From CAYMLQ01 sp964390795 (lineage in GTDB: Bacteria; Verrucomicrobiota; Kiritimatiellia; RFP12; UBA1067): a DNA stretch of 7,098 bases. The stretch covers positions 1-7,098 of the forward strand of contig CAYMLQ010000321.1 of the NCBI GenBank assembly GCA_964390795.1, given 5' to 3'. Both the position numbers and the translations under genes were made by a program. Of this stretch, positions 1-5,611 are shown piece after piece. The notes below the pieces were generated by a model that did not search any database, had not been told where the DNA came from, and saw only the letters and a list, made by a program, of their open reading frames with translations. Numbering within the stretch: position 1 is the stretch's first letter; the number at the start of each line of letters is the position of its first letter.

Positions 1-259
1 TTGAGGCGGATAAATATTCTTTCAGGATGAGCCCAACTGGCGAACTCGGGTTAAGTTTCAGAGCAAGTATGGGAATATGCGTCCAAGGGTTCTGCGGCGC
101 ATTCCCCCTTAAGAAATAAGCGATGGTGCCGAAGGAATCGATTCGCTCGATGCTCACGCCTCGTGGCCGCAGGTCAGGCGCGCGTCAGAAGGGGCGGCTC
201 ACCGCAGGTTCGCCCTCCAGGAGCCCAAGGGAGAGCGTCGCGCGGGAGGGCGAGTGTGC
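1..259. other. Non-coding or unresolved left-edge region
   Basis: No gene can be called with confidence here. Bases 1-120 are clearly less GC-rich than the rest of the window. One plus-strand frame is open from base 3 to a TAA at 117-119. One minus-strand frame is open from a GTG at 157 out through the window edge (52 codons, containing NPWTHIPILALKLNPSSP). Neither has a well-spaced ribosome binding site, and third-position GC in the minus frame is near 56%, below the neighbouring genes. An inverted repeat with 9 bp arms (210-218 and 245-253) lies just past the queH stop and may belong to the operon's 3' end, but no T-tract follows it. The AT-richer part could be a gene fragment, a dispersed repeat or plain spacer. 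Confidence 0.4.
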
Positions 260-280
260 TCACGAGCACGGACTCACTCG
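251..280. repeat. Inverted repeat straddling the queH stop codon
   Basis: Outer arms CGAGTG (251-256) and CACTCG (275-280) enclose a second pair, TGCT (257-260) and AGCA (265-268). The queH stop (260-262) lies inside. The outer arms are the same as those at the rsmD stop. No T-tract follows on the minus strand. Confidence 0.5.
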
Positions 281-826
281 CGCTTGCGCCCGCTGGCTCA
301 CACCCTGCAGGCTGAACTCGCAGCCGCAGTAGCTTTGGCGGTAAAGGCCGAAGTCGGCGGCGAGCTGAAGGCTGTGCTTGAAGCCGTCGCCTTTCTTGAA
401 GTCGACGGCGAGGAAGCTGTCGGGGTCGAGCGCGCGGCCCACGGCGAAGAGCGTCGGCGTGTGCTTGTGCGGACTCACGGTGAGCGTCGTGGTAAAGCCG
501 TCGAAGCCGCCCTGCAGCATGGCGGCGTGCGTCCGGCCTAGGCTGTAGCGGAAGCAGCGTGCGCAGCGTGCGCCCTTTTCCTGCTCGCTCTCGAGGCCGC
601 AGGCGGCCTGACGGAGCCAGTCGGCGTGGTCGGTCTCGTCGACGCGCAGCGGCACGTCGAGGCGCCGGGCCAGGAGGCGCACCGCGTCGAGGCGTCGTGC
701 GTACTCATCTTCAGGGGCGATGTTCGCGTTTGAGAAGAAGAGGGTGACGTCGTGTCCGAGCTGCCGCAGGGCCAGCACGCAGTGGCTGGCGCAAGGGGCG
801 CAGCAGGTGTGGAGGATGAGTTTCAT
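260..826 (-). CDS. queH: Epoxyqueuosine reductase QueH (DUF208 family)
   Basis: QueH carries out the last step of queuosine biosynthesis, reducing epoxyqueuosine to queuosine in the wobble position of GUN-anticodon tRNAs. It is the non-homologous alternative to the cobalamin-dependent QueG. The 188-residue product shows the family signature: CCAPC at residues 8-12, EYARRL near 41-46, a cysteine pair C88/C91, FTTTLTVSPHK at 111-121, VDFKKGDGF at 141-149 and LYRQSYCGC at 161-169. In characterised QueH these cysteines hold a 4Fe-4S cluster and a second iron. The ATG overlaps the stop of the upstream PHP gene as ATGA (823-826) and has only a weak GGA upstream, suggesting translational coupling as last gene of the operon. 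About 15 residues after the conserved CGCEFSL (QGVSQRAQARVSPCS) look like a non-conserved tail, whose DNA forms part of a dyad around the stop codon. Confidence 0.92.
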   Translation of the reverse strand: MKLILHTCCAPCASHCVLALRQLGHDVTLFFSNANIAPEDEYARRLDAVRLLARRLDVPLRVDETDHADWLRQAACGLESEQEKGARCARCFRYSLGRTHAAMLQGGFDGFTTTLTVSPHKHTPTLFAVGRALDPDSFLAVDFKKGDGFKHSLQLAADFGLYRQSYCGCEFSLQGVSQRAQARVSPCS

Positions 827-2136
827 GATTCCACGCGGATGACGCCGTACTCGCCGTCGTAGCCGCCTTGGCGGATGACGCGGCCTTCGCGGACGCGCAG
901 GATCATCTGGCCGATCTCGCCCAGCGCGGCGAGCGTTTGCGGCTCCGCGTCCAGCAGCAGCGGCAGTTCGGGCCCGGCGCTGGCCAGAAGGCTGGCGTAG
1001 GCGGCGGTGACTTTCTTTGAGGCCGGCGCCGTGCCGACCTTCTGCGCGAGCAGCTCGGGCAGCGGCACGATGTAGCGGTAGGGGAGGCGTCGGGGAAGTT
1101 CTGGAGTTCTGGAGTTCTGAAGTTCTAAAGTTGAAGGGGTCTGGTTGCCGACTGCGGACTGCGGACTGCCGATTGCCGACTGTTGCCCTCTCTCCAGCTC
1201 CACGACGCGGTGGAGGACGCCGATGGTGAGTTCCTTGCCGCAGGCGGGGCAGAGGTTGTTGCAGGCCATGCTTTCCGCGGGCTCCAGGCGCACGCCGCAT
1301 GCACGGTGCCCGTCGAGGTGGTACTTGCCCTCTTCGGGGAAGAGGTCGATCGTGCCGCCGCAGACGGCGGGGTCGCGGGCGCGAAGGCCGTTCAGCATGG
1401 CGTCGTAGGAGGGTGCGCCGAAAAAGAGGTTGGCGTTGCGGCCGAGGTTGGCGGGCGAGTGCAGGTCGGAGTTGGAGACCAGCGCCACTTGGTCGAGGCA
1501 GCGGATGCGGTGGTTCATCGGCGCGTCGGAGGAAAGGCCGGTCTCGACCGCGAAGATGTGCGGGGTGAGGTCGCCGAAGCACTCCTCGATCGAGTCGAAG
1601 CCGGATTTCGCGCCGAGCATGGAGAACCAGGGGGTCCAGATATGCGCGGGGATGAGCGCGGCGCGCGGGTCGGTTTCGAGCAGGATCTCCAGCAGGTTGC
1701 GCGGGTCGAGGCCGAGGATCGGGCGGCCGTCCGAGAGGATGTTGCCGATCTGGGACAGGCGCACGCTGAGCCGGGCGGCGGCTTCGAGAGAGGGGAGCAG
1801 AATGACGCTGTGTACCTTGCGCACCTTGCCGCCTCGCTTGTAGATGCTGCTGATCTCGCCGGTGATCAGGAAGCGCACGGGGGCGCGGCACGACTCGGGC
1901 ACGCCCGCGCCTGCGGCGCTGCGCCGCTCGGGCGTGAGCGCATAGAGCCCGGGCGCGTCTTCGGCCAGCTTCTCGTTGAGTTCGGACAGCCAGGCGGGAT
2001 GCGTGCAGTCGCCGGTGCCGCACACGCCGACGCCCTTGAGCTGCGCCCAGTGGAACAGGCCCTCGGGCGTACAGGTCGGGCTGGTCGCGCGGGAGTAGCG
2101 CGAGTGGATGTGGAGGTCGGCGTAGTAGGGGTTCAT
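823..2136 (-). CDS. PHP-domain endonuclease Q-like protein (TIGR00375/COG1379)
   Basis: The 437-residue product matches the PHP family that includes endonuclease Q, which nicks DNA 5' of deaminated bases (uracil, hypoxanthine, xanthine) and abasic sites. Metal-site candidates of the PHP domain are visible: H9/H11 (DLHIHSRYS), D43 (GTGDCTHP), E94 (GEIS), H109, H165 (PAHIWTPW) and D224/H226 (SNSDLHSP). A zinc-binding segment follows (C280, C296, C299, with H309 possible, in CPACGKELTIGVLHRV). A C-terminal domain follows from about 352 (PYRYIVPLPELLA) to GGYDGEYGVI. Between the zinc segment and the C-terminal domain, residues about 318-351 are low complexity, encoded by two tandem repeats, and look like an insertion. 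The start at 2136 was chosen because MNPYYADLHIHS is the normal family N-terminus and overlaps the upstream stop as ATGA (2133-2136). The open frame continues upstream to 2373 only as a shadow of the ferredoxin gene. Endonuclease Q activity itself is inferred from family membership. Confidence 0.86.
   Translation of the reverse strand: MNPYYADLHIHSRYSRATSPTCTPEGLFHWAQLKGVGVCGTGDCTHPAWLSELNEKLAEDAPGLYALTPERRSAAGAGVPESCRAPVRFLITGEISSIYKRGGKVRKVHSVILLPSLEAAARLSVRLSQIGNILSDGRPILGLDPRNLLEILLETDPRAALIPAHIWTPWFSMLGAKSGFDSIEECFGDLTPHIFAVETGLSSDAPMNHRIRCLDQVALVSNSDLHSPANLGRNANLFFGAPSYDAMLNGLRARDPAVCGGTIDLFPEEGKYHLDGHRACGVRLEPAESMACNNLCPACGKELTIGVLHRVVELERGQQSAIGSPQSAVGNQTPSTLELQNSRTPELPRRLPYRYIVPLPELLAQKVGTAPASKKVTAAYASLLASAGPELPLLLDAEPQTLAALGEIGQMILRVREGRVIRQGGYDGEYGVIRVES
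1097..1132. repeat. 8-bp tandem repeat (AGTTCTGG, about 4.5 copies)
   Basis: On the plus strand the unit AGTTCTGG starts at 1097 and 1105, followed by variants AGTTCTGA at 1113 and AGTTCTAA at 1121, and a half unit AGTT at 1129. It lies inside the endonuclease Q-like gene. Because 8 is not a multiple of 3, the translation cycles through all frames and gives LELQNSRTPEL. The family normally has only a short variable linker here, so the repeat appears to have expanded or inserted without breaking the frame. Confidence 0.9.
1147..1181. repeat. 7-bp tandem repeat (GC[C/G]GACT, 5 copies)
   Basis: Five consecutive heptamers occur on the plus strand: GCCGACT, GCGGACT, GCGGACT, GCCGATT and GCCGACT. 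They start 14 bp after the 8-bp repeat ends and encode QSAIGSPQSAVG in the endonuclease Q-like protein. Tandem heptamers of this kind resemble, in form only, the short tandemly repeated repetitive (STRR) sequences described from cyanobacteria, which are usually intergenic. Here they lie within a reading frame. Confidence 0.92.
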
Positions 2137-3386
2137 GCGTCTTTCATGAGCGCGGGCGAGGGATGGGCGAGGAGCGGCTGGGGGGTGCGGCCTGCGACGA
2201 TGATCGCGATCGGCAGGGCCGGGCACTGGCTCTCGCACGCGCCGCAGCCGCGGCATTTGTCCTCGTCGACGGTCGGGCATTTGACTTTCTTGTGATCGCT
2301 TTCGATGATGGCCTGATAGGGGCAGAACTCCTGGCAGACCACGCAGTACTCGCCCTTCTCCCACGCGATGCACTTCTTCTTGTCGATGCGGGCGACGCCG
2401 ATGGCGGTCTGCTGCTTCTCAGCCGTTTTCATGAACCGGAGTGCGCCGGAGGGGCAGACCTGCGTGCAGGCGGTGCAGTCTTGGAAACAGAACTGTTCCT
2501 GCGCGGGATTCTGGCTGCGGAACTTCAGCACCGGCGTGAAGAGCCCGTCGATGCCGCTGCTCCCGAGGTCGGGGACGATGAGGTCATAGGGGCAGGCCTC
2601 CATGCAGTTGCCGCAGCGGGAGCAGAGCGCGTTGAAGGCTCTGGCCGCCGCGCCGGGGGGGCGGATGCAGGGCGCGGAGGCTGGGGCCTTGCCGGCGATT
2701 TTGCCATAGGCGAGTCCGGCCGCGCCGCCGGCCGCGAAGCCGAGAAAGACGCGGCGGCCGACCCGCACGTTCTCAGCGAAACCGGCGGGGTTGGTGGGCG
2801 GCGATTTGGCGTTGCGGAGCCTGCCGGCGAGTTGGGTCAGCAGCTCCTCCAAGCCGCCGAGCGGACAGAGGCGGTGGCACCAGACGTTGGGGGCGACGAG
2901 GCTGGCCAGCAGGACGAGGAGGAAGCCGGCGGCCGTGACGCCCGAGCCCCAGGCGAACGGCTGGCGCCAGGCTGCAAAGAAGCCGTTGAACAGGCAGAGC
3001 GGGTCGGTCCAGAGAAAAAGGGGGTAGCCGGCAAAGGCGCTGGCGATGATGACGAGCGCGAGGGCCTGGCCCACGTTAGGGACTTTGCGCACGAGACCGG
3101 CGTTCCGCTTGTTGAGGCGGCTGACGGTTTCGGCCGCGAAGCCCATGGGGCAGAGTCGCCAGCAGAAGAAGCGGCCCTTGAAGAAAGGCAGGATCAGGAG
3201 CGGCAGGGCGAAGGGGGTCAGCATGCCAAAGGTAAAGGTCGCCACGGCGCCGCCGAGGTTGAGCAGCGGGCTCAGCCCCGGCAGCAGCACGCGCCAAGGC
3301 TGCCACGCTTCGGGCACGGCCCCGAGAGCGAGCAGCGCGAACGCGAGGAGCAGCACGAGCCGGATCAGGTTGCGGCGTGTGAACAT
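2133..3386 (-). CDS. Polytopic membrane 4Fe-4S ferredoxin, NapH-like plus NapG-like fusion
   Basis: This 417-residue protein probably passes electrons between the quinone pool or membrane and a soluble or periplasmic partner. The N-terminal half has hydrophobic segments near residues 7-24, 48-69, 106-126 and 148-166, plus two CxxxCP motifs (C75/C79 and C170/C174), the layout of NapH/YccM-type membrane ferredoxins. A twin-arginine-like GRRVFLG at 210-216 followed by a hydrophobic stretch (about 214-229) resembles the start of a NapG-type protein. The C-terminal half carries four cysteine clusters: C255/258/261/265, C300/304/307/311, C339/348/351/355 and C378/381/384/388, each ending in CP. The whole therefore looks like NapH joined to NapG. 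No nitrate reductase subunit is visible nearby, so the substrate is unknown. It starts 12 bp after the DUF362 stop and ends in an ATGA overlap with the PHP gene. The C-terminal tail after about 397 looks non-conserved. Confidence 0.82.
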   Translation of the reverse strand: MFTRRNLIRLVLLLAFALLALGAVPEAWQPWRVLLPGLSPLLNLGGAVATFTFGMLTPFALPLLILPFFKGRFFCWRLCPMGFAAETVSRLNKRNAGLVRKVPNVGQALALVIIASAFAGYPLFLWTDPLCLFNGFFAAWRQPFAWGSGVTAAGFLLVLLASLVAPNVWCHRLCPLGGLEELLTQLAGRLRNAKSPPTNPAGFAENVRVGRRVFLGFAAGGAAGLAYGKIAGKAPASAPCIRPPGAAARAFNALCSRCGNCMEACPYDLIVPDLGSSGIDGLFTPVLKFRSQNPAQEQFCFQDCTACTQVCPSGALRFMKTAEKQQTAIGVARIDKKKCIAWEKGEYCVVCQEFCPYQAIIESDHKKVKCPTVDEDKCRGCGACESQCPALPIAIIVAGRTPQPLLAHPSPALMKDA

Positions 3387-3398
3387 GGCGGACTTCCG

Positions 3399-4310
3399 TT
3401 AGGCCTCCACGCGTTCGATCTTGATCTTCGCCAGATCGCCGCAGCCGACGCCCATGTCGTGTGCGATCTTGATGTAGCCGATCTCGAACGGTTCTTTTTT
3501 GAAGAGCGTGGCGGCATAGGCGTCTGCGGCCACGGGGTCGGTGCTGAGGATGATCTCGTTCGGGACGGCCATGTCGCCGGGGCCTTGAGGGCCTTTGGTC
3601 AGCATGATGCGCGTGGCGTCGATGATGATGAGTTTGGGCTTGATGAAGGTGCTGAAGTCGGCGATGCACTGGGGCAGCCCGTCGCGGTGCCAGCCGCGGC
3701 GGTCCTCGTTGGTCACTGACCCCATCCAGTTCTTCATGGAGAGCGTGAGCGTCGTTGCGCTGTGGCTTTTCGCCACGGGCATATTGATGAGACAGTCGCA
3801 GTCGAGGATGTCCTTGGGAACGTTGGCCGATTTGACGATCTTGCCTTGGGGGATATCGACCTTGCGGTAGTCCTCTTTGGCGGGGCGGTAGAGGCGGGCT
3901 CGGGTGCCTTTCAGCGCGTCTTGGACGCCGCTGGCCTTGAAGGTGGCCTTTTCGGGATGGCAGGTGTTCTCGGGCATCGTGATCGAGGCTGCGCCTTTGG
4001 CCTCGGCGGCGAGCACGCAGGCCTTGACGAGGTCCGGATGGGTGTTGCCGCCCTGCGCGGGCTGCGAGTTCCAGGCGACGTTAGCCTTGAGGGCGACCTT
4101 CATGCCGGGCTTGATGAAGGCCTCCCAGCCGCCCAGTTTGGCGATGCCGGCCGCGAGCATTTTGGCGATGTCCGTGCCGTGGACGACAATCACCTTGGAG
4201 ACCGGCGCGGCAGCGGGCGCCTGGGCGGCCGCGTGCGCGGCGGGCAGCGTGGACACGGCGACGGCGGAAGCGGTGGTTTTCAGGAAGGAGCGGCGTTGGA
4301 GCGGATTCAT
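3399..4310 (-). CDS. Tat-exported DUF362 domain protein
   Basis: The 303-residue product begins with a twin-arginine signal (RRSFLK at 6-11, then a hydrophobic stretch and AHAAA near 25-29), so it should be exported folded, as expected for a cofactor-binding protein. The rest matches DUF362 (PF04015): KPGMKVALKANVAWN at 67-81, NTHPDLVKA at 89-97, CDCLINMPVAKSHSATTLTLSMKNWMG at 171-197, IIIDATRIMLTKGPQGPG near 228-245, and STDPVAADAYAATLF at 256-270. The biochemical function of DUF362 is not established. Members are often fused to or adjacent to ferredoxin domains, and here a membrane ferredoxin follows 12 bp downstream, which suggests a shared electron-transfer role. It carries no 4Fe-4S cysteine cluster of its own. 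The ATG at 4310 is preceded by GAGGT at short spacing and gives a complete Tat signal. It is the first gene of the minus-strand operon. Confidence 0.88.
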   Translation of the reverse strand: MNPLQRRSFLKTTASAVAVSTLPAAHAAAQAPAAAPVSKVIVVHGTDIAKMLAAGIAKLGGWEAFIKPGMKVALKANVAWNSQPAQGGNTHPDLVKACVLAAEAKGAASITMPENTCHPEKATFKASGVQDALKGTRARLYRPAKEDYRKVDIPQGKIVKSANVPKDILDCDCLINMPVAKSHSATTLTLSMKNWMGSVTNEDRRGWHRDGLPQCIADFSTFIKPKLIIIDATRIMLTKGPQGPGDMAVPNEIILSTDPVAADAYAATLFKKEPFEIGYIKIAHDMGVGCGDLAKIKIERVEA

Positions 4311-4345
4311 GGATACCTCGCATAGAAGGGTTATGAAGGAGTCTC

Positions 4346-4375
4346 AGTCTATCAGAGCGGGCCGGTGTATCGCAA
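4346..4375 (-). promoter_or_regulatory. Candidate promoter of the DUF362 operon
   Basis: Read on the minus strand, TTGCGA (4375-4370) and TAGACT (4351-4346) are separated by 18 bp. Each matches the sigma-70 consensus at 4 of 6 positions. Transcription would begin near 4339, leaving a leader of about 30 nt before the ATG at 4310, which contains GAGGT. This is a consensus match only; no other -10/-35 pair in the gap looked better by eye. Confidence 0.4.
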
Positions 4376-4398
4376 TCCCATATCCCGATTACCGGCTA

Positions 4399-4428
4399 TT
4401 GCGTGCGGGCGCTGTTTTCCGGTATAGT
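4399..4428 (+). promoter_or_regulatory. Candidate promoter of rsmD and the downstream cluster
   Basis: TTGCGT (4399-4404) and TATAGT (4423-4428, 5 of 6 consensus positions) are separated by 18 bp. The start point would fall near 4434-4436, only a few bases before the rsmD ATG at 4438. No Shine-Dalgarno sequence precedes that ATG, so the transcript would be nearly leaderless. The -35 box mirrors that of the opposite promoter: CGCAAT at 4371-4376 and ATTGCG at 4398-4403 form an inverted repeat. Confidence 0.5.
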
Positions 4429-4437
4429 ACCTTGGTT

Positions 4438-5016
4438 ATGCGAATTTCGGGTGGAGAGTTGGGCGGACGGAAGCTGAAGGTGCCGCCGGGCGACGCGGTG
4501 CGGCCCACGCAGGATCGGGTGCGCGAGGCGCTGTTCTCGATGCTGATGAGCGTGGTGCCGGAGTCGGCGTTTCTGGATCTCTACGCGGGATCCGGCGCCG
4601 TGGGGCTGGAGGCGTACAGCCGGGGAGCCCGGACAGTGACGTGGGTGGAGAAGGAGGCGCGCCACGTGGCGCTGCTGAAAGAGAACCTGGCGGTGCTGGC
4701 GCCCGGCGTGGGCGAGGTCGCATGCTGCGAGGTGGCGCGCTGGCTGAAAGGCCCTGGGCGGAGCCGGGGCTTCGACGTGGCCTTTGCCGATCCGCCATAC
4801 GAGGCGGCGCGCGCGCAGGGGTTCGCTGACCTCATGCTGCTGCTGGCTGAGAACGGCGTGTTGCGCGCCAGAGGGATTTTCGTAGCGGAAATGCCGGAGT
4901 CGCGCTCCGCGGAGGAGGTCGCGGGGTGGACGCTTTTGCGCGACCGCACCTATGGCCACACGCGGCTTGCGGTGTACCGGCTGGAAAACGGCTCGGAAGC
5001 CGAACGAAGCGAGTGA
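4438..5016 (+). CDS. rsmD: 16S rRNA (guanine-966-N2)-methyltransferase RsmD
   Basis: RsmD uses S-adenosylmethionine to methylate G966 of 16S rRNA on the assembling small subunit. The 192-residue product has the complete family pattern: MRISGGELGGRKL at the N-terminus, RPTQDRVREALF at 22-33, the SAM-binding loop DLYAGSGAVGLEA at 47-59, acidic E71 after motif I, and the catalytic DPPY at 118-121. MRISGG is the usual start. The reading frame is open upstream to 3904, but that part is antisense to the DUF362 gene and is rejected. A candidate -10 lies 9 bp before the ATG and no Shine-Dalgarno is seen. Residues after about 181 (ENGSEAERSE) look like a non-conserved tail whose DNA contributes to the dyad around the stop codon. 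It is the first gene of the plus-strand cluster. Confidence 0.96.
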   Translation: MRISGGELGGRKLKVPPGDAVRPTQDRVREALFSMLMSVVPESAFLDLYAGSGAVGLEAYSRGARTVTWVEKEARHVALLKENLAVLAPGVGEVACCEVARWLKGPGRSRGFDVAFADPPYEAARAQGFADLMLLLAENGVLRARGIFVAEMPESRSAEEVAGWTLLRDRTYGHTRLAVYRLENGSEAERSE

Positions 5017-5038
5017 TTCAACTCCGTCGATTCACTCG
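5010..5038. repeat. Inverted repeat straddling the rsmD stop codon
   Basis: Arms CGAGTGA (5010-5016) and TCACTCG (5032-5038) are perfectly complementary around a 15-base loop. The TGA stop of rsmD lies in the left arm. There is no T-tract, so it is not a standard terminator. It may stabilise the 3' end of rsmD mRNA, affect coaD initiation, or be a copy of a gene-end repeat. Confidence 0.6.
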
Positions 5039-5059
5039 GACTCATCGAAAGACAAAGCT

Positions 5060-5611
5060 ATGCAAAGAATCGCGGTTTATCCGGGAACGTTCGATCCGCT
5101 GACGCTGGGTCACTTTGACCTGCTGCAGCGGAGCGCGACGCTGTTCGACAAGGTGATTGTGGTGGTGGCCGGCGTGTCGGTGAAGGCCACGGGCATGTTC
5201 GATCTGCACTCGCGCGTGCAGATGATCCGCGAAAGCGTGGATGAGGCGGGCATGAAGAACATCGAGATCGACCGGCTGGACTGCCTGCTGGTGGACTACT
5301 GCCGGCAGCACGGGGTCGGGGTGGTGGTGCGCGGCCTGCGGGTGTATTCGGATTTCGAGTACGAGTTTCAGATGGCGCTGACTAACCGCAAGCTGGCGCC
5401 GGAGATCGAAACCTTGTTCATGATGCCCAACGAGAACTACAGTTATGTGACGGCCAGCACGATCCGCGAGATCGCGCGGTATGGAGGGGACACGAGTTCG
5501 TTTGTCCCCAAGCCGGTGCAGAAATACTTGGACGCGCATCTGCGCAGTCATTCTGAACAGCATGTTCGGGCGGGAGGCGGAGTTGGAAACACAGGCGCGT
5601 TTGACCGTTGA
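5060..5611 (+). CDS. coaD: Phosphopantetheine adenylyltransferase CoaD
   Basis: CoaD transfers AMP from ATP to 4'-phosphopantetheine, giving dephospho-CoA, the penultimate step of coenzyme A synthesis in the cytoplasm. The 183-residue product shows the nucleotidyltransferase signature PGTFDPLTLGH at 8-18, K42, VRGLR at 90-94, DFEYEFQMALTNRKLAPEIETLFMMP at 98-123 and NENYSYVTASTIREIA at 124-139. The serine-rich SSS seen in many CoaD proteins is replaced by TAS (131-133), a mild variation. The ATG at 5060 gives the canonical N-terminus; upstream there is only a weak GAAAG. The conserved part ends near KYLDAHL (155-161). The remaining 22 residues are a variable tail encoded where the next gene's start lies. 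It follows rsmD by 43 bp and overlaps the DUF177 gene. Confidence 0.97.
   Translation: MQRIAVYPGTFDPLTLGHFDLLQRSATLFDKVIVVVAGVSVKATGMFDLHSRVQMIRESVDEAGMKNIEIDRLDCLLVDYCRQHGVGVVVRGLRVYSDFEYEFQMALTNRKLAPEIETLFMMPNENYSYVTASTIREIARYGGDTSSFVPKPVQKYLDAHLRSHSEQHVRAGGGVGNTGAFDR

Noticed and set aside
210..253. 9-bp inverted repeat after queH as an intrinsic terminator
   Set aside because: The loop is 26 bases and no T-run follows on the minus strand, so it is noted only as structure in the left-edge region.
1097..1181. Repeat block considered as a CRISPR array
   Set aside because: Units are 7-8 bp, directly tandem without spacers, and inside a coding frame.
827..2023. Long minus-strand open frame continuing upstream of queH
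   Set aside because: It is out of frame with the PHP gene, is arginine- and proline-rich, and lacks any family match. The QueH signature begins exactly at the ATG at 826.
1183..2295. Plus-strand open frame of 370 codons
   Set aside because: It is the antisense shadow of the PHP gene, with no recognisable motif or ribosome binding site.
2163..3719. Plus-strand open frame of 518 codons
   Set aside because: It is antisense to the ferredoxin and DUF362 genes, both with clear motifs. Its composition (Gly, Ala, Glu, Asp-rich) is the usual antisense shadow in GC-rich DNA.
3904..4437. Upstream extension of the rsmD frame
   Set aside because: It runs antisense through the DUF362 coding region, and the RsmD family starts at MRISGG (4438). 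A promoter candidate lies within the extension.
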